Of a stretch of 64,000 nucleotides of DNA, positions 7,865-16,283 are shown in pieces. Position 1 is the first letter of the stretch. Every line of letters begins with the position of its first letter. The stretch comes from Paraburkholderia guartelaensis (GTDB lineage Bacteria; Pseudomonadota; Gammaproteobacteria; Burkholderiales; Burkholderiaceae): positions 62,001 through 126,000 of the forward strand of contig NZ_SMOD01000020.1 of assembly GCF_004353905.1 (NCBI RefSeq). The letters are read 5' to 3'. The position numbers and the translations under genes were made by a program. Below the pieces are notes generated by a model. That model had not been told where the DNA came from, ran no database searches, and saw nothing but the letters and a program-made list of their open reading frames with translations.

Positions 7865-9220
7865 TCACCGGTCGTGCCGAGCGCGCTTTGCGGCGCGCCG
7901 CACGAGCCACGCGCGTTCGAGCGAAAACGCGGTCCACGCGAGCGCGGCCCAAGGCCACGTCCATGCGAGCCAGCGCGCGAGGCCGTTGAAGTGCAGGTAG
8001 CGGCCCTGGCGCCAGTCCGCGAGCACGACGTCGAAATACGGGTTCACGGGCAGCACGTTCACGAACACGAGGGCCACAGCGAGCGCGAGCGTCGCCGCCG
8101 CTGCGCGCACGGCGTGCGGCAGACGCAAGGCGAGAAACGCGAGGAGCGTGCCCCACACGAGGCCCGCGAGCGCCCCGGGCGTCGCCCAGTCGAAGATGAG
8201 CCCGCTTTGCGACTGCAGAAAGGTCGCGCCTACCTTGACGACGAGCGTCACCGCGATCAGCGCGATGACGAGCCGCGCGCGCGGCGCCCGCGAACGCATG
8301 GGGAGCGTCGCGAACGCGGCCGCGCCAAACAGGTTCAGCGTCGTGACGATCGCTTCCCAGCCGCTATCGGGCAGGCGCGCGGCGAGCATGTCGGGCAGCG
8401 AGCGCAGATGCCAGGCGGCGGGCGTCCAGGCGAGCACGGCGTCCTGCATCGAGCCGTCGAGGCGCTGCCAGAGCGCGCGCGCCCACTCGCCGAGGCCGAA
8501 GAGGCGCGGCGTGGGGTACATCGTCGCGAATGGCCAAAGCCCCGCCAGCACCATCAGCACGGCCGCGTCGCGCTCGAACCAGCGAAAGCGCAGACGGCGC
8601 AGGAAGCCGCGCTCGAGCAGCGCGCCGGTGGCGGGCGCCGCTACGAGCGCGCCGAGCAACGCGCCGAGTGCATTCGAGGCGAGATCGAGATTAGATGCCA
8701 CGCGCGTGGGCAGCCAGGTCTGCACGGCCTCCATGATGCCCGAGAGCAGCGTGCCCGCAATGGCGGCGAGCAGCACGGCGAGCCAGCCGCGCCAGCGCGG
8801 CCACGCGGCGAGCACGACGAGCGCGCCGAACGGCATGTAGCCGAGCACGTTGGTGACGATGTCGAAAACCGTCCAGTAGCGTGGCCATGGGTCGCCGAGA
8901 TAAGCGAAGGGACTGAGGCCGAGCGAGCGCCAGCCGGAGAACGGATACCACGAGCCGTAGACGATCAGCGCGGTGTAGAGCGCGAGCGATTGGCGCGAGA
9001 GCGTCGAGGCCCGGCGCGGCAGCGGCTCGCGTGCGCCGGCTGGGGACGACGATGGTGATGATGGCGCGGATGCGGGCGTGTCGCCGCTGGCGATCGCACC
9101 GCGTTCGTCACCAGCGCCATGGCCTCCGCTTTGACTACCGCTCTGGCCACCCTCGTCGCCGTCCATCCCGCGCCGCCCGCCGTGCGGGGCGCGCAGCCTG
9201 AGCCGTCCCGCTTCGATCAT
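7865..9220 (-). CDS. VanZ-like family membrane protein
   Basis: A 451-residue polytopic membrane protein. About 70 disordered Ser/Gly/Pro-rich residues come first. A VanZ-like block follows (YGSWYPFSGWR, then FDIVTNVLGYMPFGAL and SNLDLASNALGALLGAL), and a second group of hydrophobic helices runs to the C-terminus, giving roughly 9-10 membrane segments. VanZ-like proteins have been linked to lipoglycopeptide resistance in Gram-positives, but the role in Proteobacteria is unknown. It is not near van genes, so no resistance function should be inferred. Confidence 0.85.
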   Translation of the reverse strand: MIEAGRLRLRAPHGGRRGMDGDEGGQSGSQSGGHGAGDERGAIASGDTPASAPSSPSSSPAGAREPLPRRASTLSRQSLALYTALIVYGSWYPFSGWRSLGLSPFAYLGDPWPRYWTVFDIVTNVLGYMPFGALVVLAAWPRWRGWLAVLLAAIAGTLLSGIMEAVQTWLPTRVASNLDLASNALGALLGALVAAPATGALLERGFLRRLRFRWFERDAAVLMVLAGLWPFATMYPTPRLFGLGEWARALWQRLDGSMQDAVLAWTPAAWHLRSLPDMLAARLPDSGWEAIVTTLNLFGAAAFATLPMRSRAPRARLVIALIAVTLVVKVGATFLQSQSGLIFDWATPGALAGLVWGTLLAFLALRLPHAVRAAAATLALAVALVFVNVLPVNPYFDVVLADWRQGRYLHFNGLARWLAWTWPWAALAWTAFSLERAWLVRRAAKRARHDR

Positions 9221-9289
9221 GCCGCTATCCCGCCCTTGCCCCCGATGCCACGCCGCGCATTGCGATCGCGCGACGCCTTTCTATGCCCC

Positions 9290-9964
9290 TCAAGGCGTGC
9301 CCGCGAACGACTGCGTGCTCAGCCACGCGCCCAGTTGATTCGCGAAATCGTCGCTGGCCGCCTGCAGCGCGCGCACGCCGCCCGCGGCGTCCGGCGTGGC
9401 CGCCGGCGCGCGCGTCGCAAACGAGCGCTGCGCCAGCACCCTGCCGCCCTGCATGAGCGTTGCGCGCGCAGCCAGCACGCCCGCGCTTTGCGTGGGGCTC
9501 TCGAACACCTGCTCGAACTCGTACAGTTCGACCTTGAGCATCGGCGCCTGCACGGCGTCACCGCCCGCGAGCACCGTTGCGTGCGCGCCGAGCGACGTGC
9601 GCAGGCGTTCCGTGAGCAGGCGCGCGGGCGACATCATCCAGCGGCTGTTCGCGTAGCGCGCCGTGCGCTGCGAGTCGAAATTCATCCGGTAGAGGATGCC
9701 GTCGTTATCGAGTGGCGGCGGCGCGCTCACGGCCAGCACCTTCAAGAGCGGCCTGGCGCCCGGCGCGCCGGGCACCGCCGGGGTGGCTTGTGCGCCCGGC
9801 GCTTCCTGCGACGACTGCAGGCCAAGGTCGTAGCGAGCCTCGTTGATTTCAGGATTGCTCGCGCAGGCGGCGAGGAGCGCACCGAGCGCGAGCGCCGCCA
9901 GCCAGGCTGAGCCGGCCGCTGCGGCGCGTTGCATCGATCGTGGCAGGCGTGATGTGCGTGACAT
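9290..9964 (-). CDS. ABC-type transport auxiliary lipoprotein (PqiC-like)
   Basis: A 224-residue outer-membrane lipoprotein. The signal peptide ends in a lipobox (LAAC) with the lipidated cysteine at C34. The mature domain matches the ABC-transport auxiliary lipoprotein family (PqiC/DUF330-like), with the motif ILYRMNFDSQ near the middle. These proteins are thought to dock the periplasmic MCE assembly at the outer membrane. It is the last gene of the permease-ATPase-MCE-lipoprotein operon. The ATG at 9964 gives a proper signal peptide; the longer frame from 10012 does not. Confidence 0.9.
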   Translation of the reverse strand: MSRTSRLPRSMQRAAAAGSAWLAALALGALLAACASNPEINEARYDLGLQSSQEAPGAQATPAVPGAPGARPLLKVLAVSAPPPLDNDGILYRMNFDSQRTARYANSRWMMSPARLLTERLRTSLGAHATVLAGGDAVQAPMLKVELYEFEQVFESPTQSAGVLAARATLMQGGRVLAQRSFATRAPAATPDAAGGVRALQAASDDFANQLGAWLSTQSFAGTP

Positions 9965-10051
9965 TGCGTTTCCTTCTTTGGCGCGCGGCGCATGCGCCGC
10001 GCGAAAGTGCATCGAATGGTGTCGCGTACGACCGTCAGGCAGCGGCGCGGC

Positions 10052-11017
10052 CTACTTCGTCCCCGCAGCGGACGGCCACGCAAAGCCCGGCTCGCCGGGC
10101 CCGGGCGCCGGCTGCGGCGCGCCGCCGAACAGCACACTGCGCGGGCTCGTGCTGAAGGTGCCCGCCGCGCGGTCCACGGCGCGCATGGCCGAGCGCACGT
10201 CGTCGGTCAGCGAGTCGACGCGCGGCAGCGTGTCGTAGCCCACGCGCGCCGACAGGTCCTGGATCGAGGCGTCGATCGAGGTGAGCGCCGCGCCCGCCTG
10301 CGCCGCCGCCGTGCCGGCCTTGTTGAGGTTGGTCTGGAACGGGCCGTCCGGGCGGTTCATGCTCGTGATGAGCGTGTTGGTCGACTGCAGCGTGTGCTGC
10401 AGTTCCGTCACTGCGCCCGGCAACTGCTTCGTGGTGGGCTGGAGCTGCTCGGCGAGCACGTTCACGCTGCTCGCGGCCTGCTGCAGGCTGTTGACGGCCT
10501 GCATCACCTGCTTGCGGTTGTCCTCGGAGAGCATTTCGTCGATGTCGCCGGCAATGTTGTCGAGCTTGCGCAGGAGCGCGTCGCCGCGGCGCTGGAGCTG
10601 GTCGAGCAGGCCCGGGCGCAGCGGCAACTCGGCCACGCGCGCTGGCGAAGAATGCAGCGGCGAGAGGTCCACGCCGTTGTCGTCGAGCTGCACGAACGCG
10701 ATGCCCGTCACGCCCTGCAGCGCGAGCGAGCCGAAGGTGGAGCGCGTCATCGGCGCCTTCTGGTCGACGAGAATGCGAATGCGAATCTGGCCCGGATGCT
10801 GGGTATCGAACTTGATCGACTGCACCTTGCCCACGTCGATACCGCGAAAACGCACCGCCGCGTCCGGATAGAGGCCCGTCACGCTCGAGCGCGAAATGAG
10901 GTCGTACGGCACGCGCACAGACCGATCGGCGCTGAAGAAGATGACGACAAGCGCGATCACGATGAGCAGCACTATCGTGAACATGCCCGCCCAGAACGCA
11001 TGCGGTTTGTTTTCCAT
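10052..11017 (-). CDS. MCE (MlaD-family) lipid-transport protein
   Basis: A 321-residue periplasmic substrate-binding component of an MCE lipid transporter. There is one N-terminal membrane helix (about 8-28, FWAGMFTIVLLIVIALVV), an MCE/MlaD domain (about 38-118), and a long helical C-terminal region with coiled-coil character (LQQAASSVNVLAEQLQ). It is longer than E. coli MlaD (183 residues), and the helical tail resembles Mce or PqiB-type proteins that form tubes. AAGGA lies 8 nt before the ATG. Confidence 0.94.
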   Translation of the reverse strand: MENKPHAFWAGMFTIVLLIVIALVVIFFSADRSVRVPYDLISRSSVTGLYPDAAVRFRGIDVGKVQSIKFDTQHPGQIRIRILVDQKAPMTRSTFGSLALQGVTGIAFVQLDDNGVDLSPLHSSPARVAELPLRPGLLDQLQRRGDALLRKLDNIAGDIDEMLSEDNRKQVMQAVNSLQQAASSVNVLAEQLQPTTKQLPGAVTELQHTLQSTNTLITSMNRPDGPFQTNLNKAGTAAAQAGAALTSIDASIQDLSARVGYDTLPRVDSLTDDVRSAMRAVDRAAGTFSTSPRSVLFGGAPQPAPGPGEPGFAWPSAAGTK

Positions 11018-11099
11018 CGTCAGTTTCCTTCTTTGGCGGCCACGGCGCGCCGGTTGAGCCGGTCAGGCCGATCGAGCCGGATAGCGGCGTGCGCGGGCC

Positions 11100-12035
11100 C
11101 TACCACGGCTTGTACCCCACGGCTGCGGGAGCGAGCGCCGCCGGCGGCAGCTTCGCGCGCCGCTCGGGCGGCAGCGCCTGGAGCGCGCGGCGACCGCGCA
11201 TGCCCAGAAAGTACTCGCGGATGAACGGATGATCGACACTAGCCGCCTCTTCGACGGGCGCCGCCACGAGCACCCTGCGCTCGGCCAGCACCGCCACGCG
11301 CGTGGAGAGCGCGACCATGGCGTCGAGGTCGTGCGTGACGAGCACGACGGTGAGTCCCAACGCCCGGTGCAGCGTGCTGATGAGCTCCACCACTTCGTCG
11401 GAGGAGCGCGGGTCGAGCCCGGCCGTGGGCTCGTCGAGAAAGAGCAGCTCCGGCTCCAGCACAATCGCGCGCGCGAGGCCCACGCGCTTGATCATGCCGC
11501 CCGAGAGCGCGGCAGGCATTTTCGAGGCGTGCTTGCACGGCAACCCGACCATTTCGAGCTTGAGCATCACGATGTCGCGCAGCAGGGCGGCCGGCACCTT
11601 GCCGAGCTCGCGCACGGGCTGGGCGATGTTGTCGAACACCGTGAGCGACGAGAACAGCGCGCCTTGCTGGAACAGCATGCCGGTGCGCGTGCGCATGAGG
11701 CGCGCGCGCTCGGCGTCGATCGTCGAAATGTTTTCGCCGAACATCTTGATCGTGCCCGAGGTCGGCTTCTCGAGCCCGAGGATCTGGCGCACGAGCGTGG
11801 TCTTGCCCGAGCCCGAGCCGCCCACCAGCGTGACGATCTCGCCGCGGCGAACTTCGAGGTTCAGATGCTGGTGGACGATGTTGCGCCCGTAGCGCTTCGA
11901 GAGGTTGTGCACCTCGATCACCGGCTCGCCGATCGTCGGCAGCGGCAAATCCTGCGCGACCTCCCGCAGCGGCGTGGTGATCGTGCCGGTCGTTTTCGTC
12001 TCGATCGTCGTAACCGTCGTGCCAGTCGTGCTCAT
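11100..12035 (-). CDS. ABC transporter ATP-binding protein (MlaF-like)
   Basis: A 311-residue ATPase for the MCE transporter. Walker A is GGSGSGKTT at 72-80, the signature LSGGM is at 177-181, Walker B is LLFLDEPTAGLDP near 197-209, and the H-loop is VTHDLD. The first 38 residues are a Thr-rich extension. The ATG at 12035 overlaps the permease stop (ATGA), so the two are translationally coupled. It energises retrograde or anterograde phospholipid movement; the direction cannot be read from sequence. Confidence 0.94.
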   Translation of the reverse strand: MSTTGTTVTTIETKTTGTITTPLREVAQDLPLPTIGEPVIEVHNLSKRYGRNIVHQHLNLEVRRGEIVTLVGGSGSGKTTLVRQILGLEKPTSGTIKMFGENISTIDAERARLMRTRTGMLFQQGALFSSLTVFDNIAQPVRELGKVPAALLRDIVMLKLEMVGLPCKHASKMPAALSGGMIKRVGLARAIVLEPELLFLDEPTAGLDPRSSDEVVELISTLHRALGLTVVLVTHDLDAMVALSTRVAVLAERRVLVAAPVEEAASVDHPFIREYFLGMRGRRALQALPPERRAKLPPAALAPAAVGYKPW

Positions 12036-13165
12036 GAAAGCCCCACGTTCTGGAACAGGATCGCGAACACGGCGTCGGCGAGGATCACAATCGTGATCGA
12101 CGTGACGACCGACGTAGTCGTGCCCTCGCCCAGGCTCTGAGAATTCGCCTTGATGCGAAAGCCGAAGTGACAGCCCACGATCGCCACCAGCATGCCGAAC
12201 GCCACACCTTTGCCGAGGCCGATCCACACGTTGGCGATCGGCACGACGCTGGGCAGCGAGCGGAAGAACCACGAAATGTCGATGCCCAGCACGATCTTCG
12301 CCGCGATCGCGCCGCCTAGCAACGCAATGATGTCGGTCCAGATCACGAGCAGCGGCATCGCTACGCCGAGCGCGATCACCCGCGGCAGGATGAGGCGCAG
12401 GCCGTGCGAGATGCCCATCACGCGCATCGCGTCGAGTTCTTCGGTCACGCGCATCACGCCGATCTGCGCGGTGATGGCCGAGCCCGAGCGCCCCGCCACG
12501 AGAATCGCCGAGAGCACGGGCCCGAGTTCGCGGATCACCGCGAGGCCGAGGATATTGACGATGTACTGGTTCGCGCCGAAGAGGCGCAATTGCTGCGCCG
12601 AGAGGTACGACAGCACGATGCCGATCAGAAACGCCACGAGCGCCGTGATGGGCAGCGCGCGCGCGCCGGCGTTGTAAATGTTCGCCGAAATCTCGATCCA
12701 CGGCGTGACCTTGGGCTTGCGCACCACGAGCAGCAGATCGAGGATCACGCGCCCGAACATGGCGATGCCGCCGTACAGGTGGTCGAAGAACGAGAAGATC
12801 GCGAGGCCGAGCTGCGTGACGGGATCGATGCGCACGACGCGCTCCGCCGGCTCGCGCACGGAGTCGAGCAGGGCGATGCGCTCGAAGATGTCGCGCTGCG
12901 TTTGCGTGAGGTCGACGAGATCGGCCGGCATCTTGTGGCCCCAGGCGCGCCAGAGCGCCTGGCCGCCCACGTGGTCCATGCGTTCCACGCGCGAGAGGTC
13001 CCATTCGCCGATGCGCTCTTCGGCGAGCGCGCGCAGACGGCGCGCGGCGCCGCCCTGGTCGCGGTCGCGCGCGAGCGCGAGCGCTGTCCACTGGCCAGAC
13101 AGGCGCACGGTCTTTCCGTGGGTGCCGGCCGAGACTTCAAGGCCGGGCGGCGTGTCTTGATTCAA
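12032..13165 (-). CDS. MlaE-family permease with N-terminal STAS domain
   Basis: About 377 residues. A STAS-like domain (about 8-100, KTVRLSGQWTAL...) is fused to an MlaE permease domain with about 5-6 membrane helices (ELGPVLSAILVAGRSGSAI is the family core). In E. coli the STAS partner is a separate protein, MlaB, so here one polypeptide does both jobs. There is no ATG at the 5' end: the open frame begins with TTG codons at 13195 and 13165. I prefer 13165, because a TACAAT lies at 13198-13203 and would put the transcript start inside the longer version. First gene of the four-gene operon. Confidence 0.9.
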   Translation of the reverse strand: MNQDTPPGLEVSAGTHGKTVRLSGQWTALALARDRDQGGAARRLRALAEERIGEWDLSRVERMDHVGGQALWRAWGHKMPADLVDLTQTQRDIFERIALLDSVREPAERVVRIDPVTQLGLAIFSFFDHLYGGIAMFGRVILDLLLVVRKPKVTPWIEISANIYNAGARALPITALVAFLIGIVLSYLSAQQLRLFGANQYIVNILGLAVIRELGPVLSAILVAGRSGSAITAQIGVMRVTEELDAMRVMGISHGLRLILPRVIALGVAMPLLVIWTDIIALLGGAIAAKIVLGIDISWFFRSLPSVVPIANVWIGLGKGVAFGMLVAIVGCHFGFRIKANSQSLGEGTTTSVVTSITIVILADAVFAILFQNVGLS

Positions 13166-13264
13166 GGGTAAGCACTCGACGGACGGGGTGAGCAAACATT
13201 GTAGCGAACGCGCCCCGTTTCGTCGGTCCGAAAGCGCACAGCCGGCGCTCAGACACGACGCAAG

Positions 13265-13321
13265 CTGTGGGCAACTCTCTGGATAACGTGTGGACTGCCT
13301 GTGGGCGGCCTGTGAATTGCC
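13265..13321. repeat. 57-bp direct repeat, copy A (mlaE/birA spacer)
   Basis: Starts CTGTGGGCAACTC and contains CTGGATAACGTGTGG and TGCCTGTGGGCGGCC. It aligns without gaps to copy B, exactly 120 bp downstream, with 44 of 57 identical positions by hand count. It lies in the 340-bp divergent spacer between the MCE operon and birA. The words resemble DnaA boxes (TGTGGATAA) but none is a perfect match. Confidence 0.75.
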
Positions 13322-13384
13322 TAAAGATTAAGCAAATTATGGGGAAATCGGCGGTGCGATTGCCACCTTCGAATACCTTCGCCC

Positions 13385-13441
13385 CTGTGGATGATTCCGT
13401 GGATAACCTGTGGGCCGCCTGTGGGTGGGATGTGGATTGCC
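13385..13441. repeat. 57-bp direct repeat, copy B (mlaE/birA spacer)
   Basis: Starts CTGTGGATGATTCC and contains CGTGGATAACCTGTGG and CGCCTGTGGGTGGG. The 63 bp between the copies is more AT-rich at its left end (AAGATTAAGCAAATTATGG) and does not repeat. Downstream, TACAAT at 13494-13499 lies only 7 nt before the birA ATG. Confidence 0.75.
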
Positions 13442-13506
13442 CACATTTCGGGTCGAAGCCGGCGTCGCGGGCTGCTACCCGCGCCCCAGCCACTACAATA
13501 TGAGAC

Positions 13507-14418
13507 ATGAATGCGACGCCCCCCACCCCCGATACTCCGAGCGCCGGCGACTGGCGCATCGACCGCAACCGCGCGATCACGCTGTTCGGCCCGGCCGCGA
13601 ACGATTGGCCCATCGAGATCGTCGAGGAAACCGGCTCGACCAACGCCGACCTCATGGCGCGCCTGAAGGCGCTGCCGCAAAAGCGCGACGCGCTCGCGCG
13701 CCCGATCGTGCGCGTGGCCTATCTGCAGACGGCCGGCCGGGGCCGCCGCGGCCGTACGTGGGTCGCCCAGCCCGGTGACGCGCTGCTGTTCTCGATCGGC
13801 TGCGTGCTGCCGCGCCCGATCGAAGGGCTTGCGGGATTGAGCCTCGCCATCGGCTCGGCGCTGGTCGACGGCCTGCGCACGCTGCCCGTGACCGCGCCCG
13901 GACAAATCGCGCTCAAGTGGCCCAATGACGTGCTGCTCGAAGGCGACAAGCTGGTGGGAATCCTCGTGGAGACCGCCTGGACCACCGCCGACGCCACAGC
14001 GGTCGTGATCGGCATCGGCACGAACGTGCGCGGCGAAGATGCGCTCGCCGCCAAGGTCGAGGCGCTCAACGCCGCCGGCGGCAGCGCGGCAGTCGTGCCC
14101 GGCACGACGCCCACGGCGCTTTCGCGCGCGTGGCCGAACGCCAACCTCACCGATACGCTCGCCGCCGAACTCAACGCGCTCGAAGCCGCGCTGCAACGCT
14201 TCGGCGCGGCGGGCTTTGCGCCCTTCCAGGCGCGCTGGAACGCGTGCCACGCATACGCGGGCCGCGAGGTCGCCATCTACGAGCAGGGCAAGGAATTGCT
14301 GCGCGGCACCGCGGCCGGCGTGGACGAGCGCGGCCAGTTGCTCCTCGATACGCCGAACGGGCGCGAGACCGTTACGGCCGGCGACGTGTCGCTGCGGCTC
14401 GCGGACAGCGGCGCATGA
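13507..14418 (+). CDS. birA: Biotin--[acetyl-CoA-carboxylase] ligase, no HTH domain
   Basis: Makes biotinyl-AMP and transfers biotin to the biotin carboxyl carrier protein of acetyl-CoA carboxylase. The protein has 303 residues. Catalytic motifs are ETGSTN (41-46), GRGRRGRTW (77-85) and KWPND (137-141) with K148 nearby. The C-terminal SH3-like domain contains AGVDERGQLLL. There is no N-terminal winged helix of the E. coli type; the catalytic domain begins by about residue 35, so this is a monofunctional ligase that should not repress bio genes directly. A TACAAT sits 7 nt before the ATG, which could give a leaderless or nearly leaderless mRNA. It overlaps coaX by 4 nt. Confidence 0.95.
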   Translation: MNATPPTPDTPSAGDWRIDRNRAITLFGPAANDWPIEIVEETGSTNADLMARLKALPQKRDALARPIVRVAYLQTAGRGRRGRTWVAQPGDALLFSIGCVLPRPIEGLAGLSLAIGSALVDGLRTLPVTAPGQIALKWPNDVLLEGDKLVGILVETAWTTADATAVVIGIGTNVRGEDALAAKVEALNAAGGSAAVVPGTTPTALSRAWPNANLTDTLAAELNALEAALQRFGAAGFAPFQARWNACHAYAGREVAIYEQGKELLRGTAAGVDERGQLLLDTPNGRETVTAGDVSLRLADSGA

Positions 14419-15215
14419 GCCGAGGCCCCTTCCTCCTGATCGACGCAGGCAACAGCCGGATCAAATGGGCGCTCGTCGCGCAGGATGGGTCGCGCCTGCA
14501 CGCGGGAACGATGGATCATGTGCGCGACGACGACGTGCAATCCACGCCTGCCGCTCGTGATGCCGGTGGCGAAGAATGGGCGACGCTGCCCCGCCCCACT
14601 GGCGCGTGGATTTCGAACGTCGCGGGCGCAGCGGTCGGTGAACGCCTCGACGCGCTGGTGGAGGCGCACTGGCCGGGGCTCTCGCGCACCGTCGTGCGGG
14701 CCTGCGCGCAGCAGTGCGGCGTGACGAACAGCTATGCCACGCCCGATGCGCTCGGCAGCGACCGCTGGGCCGGCATGATCGGCGCACACGCCGCATATCC
14801 GGACGAGCCGCTTCTGATTGCGACATTCGGCACGGCCACCACGCTCGAAGCGCTGCGCGCCGACGGCACGTTCGTGGGCGGCATGATCGCGCCGGGCTTC
14901 ACGCTGATGATGCGCTCGCTCGGCGAGCACACCGCGCAACTGCCCGTGGTCGCCGGCGGCATGGCGAATGCTACCCACCCGGGCATTGCCTTCGCCACCG
15001 ACACGCGAAGCTCGATCTCGGCAGGCTGTGCGCTCGCGCAGGCCGCGCTCATCGAGCGCGCCTGGGCCGATTTGCAGGATGCGTGGAGAATGCCGGTGCG
15101 GCTCGTGGTGAGCGGCGGCGCAGCGGCCGAAGTGACAGCGGCGCTCAAGGTACCGCATACTCGACACGATGCACTGGTGCTGTCGGGCCTCGCGCTCATC
15201 GCGGCGCAGTCCTGA
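14415..15215 (+). CDS. coaX: Type III pantothenate kinase
   Basis: First step of coenzyme A synthesis, ATP-dependent phosphorylation of pantothenate. The protein has 266 residues with an acetate/sugar-kinase fold. Motifs: DAGNSRIKW (10-18, phosphate 1), LGSDRWAG (113-120, with the catalytic aspartate), FGTATT (138-143) and GGMIAPG (155-161). The ATG overlaps the birA stop as ATGA, so biotin ligase and CoA synthesis are translationally coupled. Confidence 0.96.
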   Translation: MSRGPFLLIDAGNSRIKWALVAQDGSRLHAGTMDHVRDDDVQSTPAARDAGGEEWATLPRPTGAWISNVAGAAVGERLDALVEAHWPGLSRTVVRACAQQCGVTNSYATPDALGSDRWAGMIGAHAAYPDEPLLIATFGTATTLEALRADGTFVGGMIAPGFTLMMRSLGEHTAQLPVVAGGMANATHPGIAFATDTRSSISAGCALAQAALIERAWADLQDAWRMPVRLVVSGGAAAEVTAALKVPHTRHDALVLSGLALIAAQS

Positions 15216-15287
15216 GACGCGCGACCCACGCGCTGCCCCATATCTGGCCCTGAAACTGAACGAACGATTTCGAAGGAGCTTCACACG

Positions 15288-15527
15288 ATGCTGCGCTGGC
15301 TGATCGCCATTCTGATTCTCGCCAACGGGCTGGCCTTTGCGGCCATTGGCGGCGTGTTCGGCCCGACGCCCTCGTCGGGTACGCGCGAAACCCAGCACCT
15401 GAACCGGCAGATCCACCCCGAGCGGCTCGTGGTGAAGGCGATCCGGCCCTCAGAATCAGCCGACGTCCCGACCGTCGGCGGTCCGGTGGCGGATCCGTCG
15501 GTGCAGGCGTCGACCCTCACGCAGTAA
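15288..15527 (+). CDS. Small single-pass membrane protein
   Basis: A 79-residue protein that starts MLRWLIAILILANGLAFAA, a membrane helix or uncleaved signal. A polar segment follows that ends VQASTLTQ. AAGGAG lies about 11 nt upstream of the ATG. It is 72 bp after coaX and before a terminator, so it belongs to the birA-coaX transcript. I do not recognise a functional domain; proteins at this place in related genomes sometimes carry a SPOR domain, but this one is too short. Confidence 0.75.
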   Translation: MLRWLIAILILANGLAFAAIGGVFGPTPSSGTRETQHLNRQIHPERLVVKAIRPSESADVPTVGGPVADPSVQASTLTQ

Positions 15528-15543
15528 GCGACACTGAAAACGC

Positions 15544-15601
15544 AACCGGCCGGAGGTCGGGCGCGCCCAAGCGATGGGCGGCCCTGCCTCCGGCCGGTTT
15601 T
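15544..15601. terminator. Bidirectional terminator, birA-coaX / rfaE2
   Basis: AACCGGCCGGAGG pairs with CCTCCGGCCGGTT over a 31-nt loop that has some internal pairing of its own. T's follow on the plus strand. It lies between convergent genes. Confidence 0.75.
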
Positions 15602-15638
15602 GCATCGTCCGCAGCACGCTGCGGACGTACGTCGAAAC

Positions 15639-16130
15639 TTACTTCGATCCTTCCTGCGCGCGCACTTTCTGCAGCAGCTTCGTCGTGGAGCGGTCGTGCT
15701 CGAAGGCAATCGCGAGCGCCCGCCCGCCCCAGCCGCGCACCAGCGCCGACTCGGGCAGCGCGTCCATGTCGTAGTCGCCGCCCTTGACGAGAATGTCCGG
15801 GCGCAAGGCCCCGATCAGCTCGACGGGCGTCTGCTCACCGAACTGCACGACCCAGTCCACGCTCTCCAGCGCCGCCAGCAGCGCCATGCGGTCGTTCTCG
15901 TTGTTGATGGGGCGGTCGTCGCCCTTGCCGAGCATCTTCACCGAAGCGTCGCTATTCACGCCGACGATCAGCGTGGCGCCCAGCGCCTTCGCATCGGCGA
16001 GATAGGTGACGTGACCGCGGTGCAGGATGTCGAAGACGCCGTTGGTGAACACCACGGGGCCGGGCAGCGAGGTGCGCAGTTGCGCGAGCGCCTCGCGGGT
16101 CGTGATCTTGCGTTCGAAGGTAGCGGGCAT
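15639..16130 (-). CDS. rfaE2: D-glycero-beta-D-manno-heptose 1-phosphate adenylyltransferase
   Basis: Makes ADP-heptose for the lipopolysaccharide inner core. The protein has 163 residues and is the stand-alone nucleotidyltransferase domain, equivalent to the C-terminal half of E. coli HldE. The cytidylyltransferase-type motif is TNGVFDILHRGH (29-40). ATG at 16130 chosen; the longer frame adds unrelated residues. The kinase half (rfaE1/hldA) is not in the window, as expected for the split arrangement of this group. Confidence 0.93.
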   Translation of the reverse strand: MPATFERKITTREALAQLRTSLPGPVVFTNGVFDILHRGHVTYLADAKALGATLIVGVNSDASVKMLGKGDDRPINNENDRMALLAALESVDWVVQFGEQTPVELIGALRPDILVKGGDYDMDALPESALVRGWGGRALAIAFEHDRSTTKLLQKVRAQEGSK

Positions 16131-16197
16131 GGAATGAGGCTCGGATAAAAAATAGGCGCGGATCGAATCAAGCAAGTCATCGACGAGCGCGCCAATG

Positions 16198-16233
16198 AAA
16201 ACGGCCCGTCACGCGAGAAGCGCTTCGGGCCGT
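16198..16233 (-). terminator. Terminator after the ferritin-like gene
   Basis: On the minus strand ACGGCCCG and CGGGCCGT form a stem that is followed by TTTT, about 50 nt past the stop of the ferritin-like gene. Confidence 0.7.
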
Positions 16234-16283
16234 CCCGGTCGCGGTGCGCCACGAAAGGCGCGCACGCGCGATGTCCCGGCGCG

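Noticed and set aside
7865..9220. VanZ-like protein as evidence of glycopeptide resistance
   Set aside because: VanZ-like domains are common outside resistance operons and no other van genes are present. A Gram-negative host makes that role improbable.
13196..13506. The GTGGATAA-rich spacer as a chromosomal replication origin
   Set aside because: It lacks a clear AT-rich unwinding element, the boxes are imperfect, and no dnaA, dnaN or gyrB gene is near. I treat it only as an unusual repeat.
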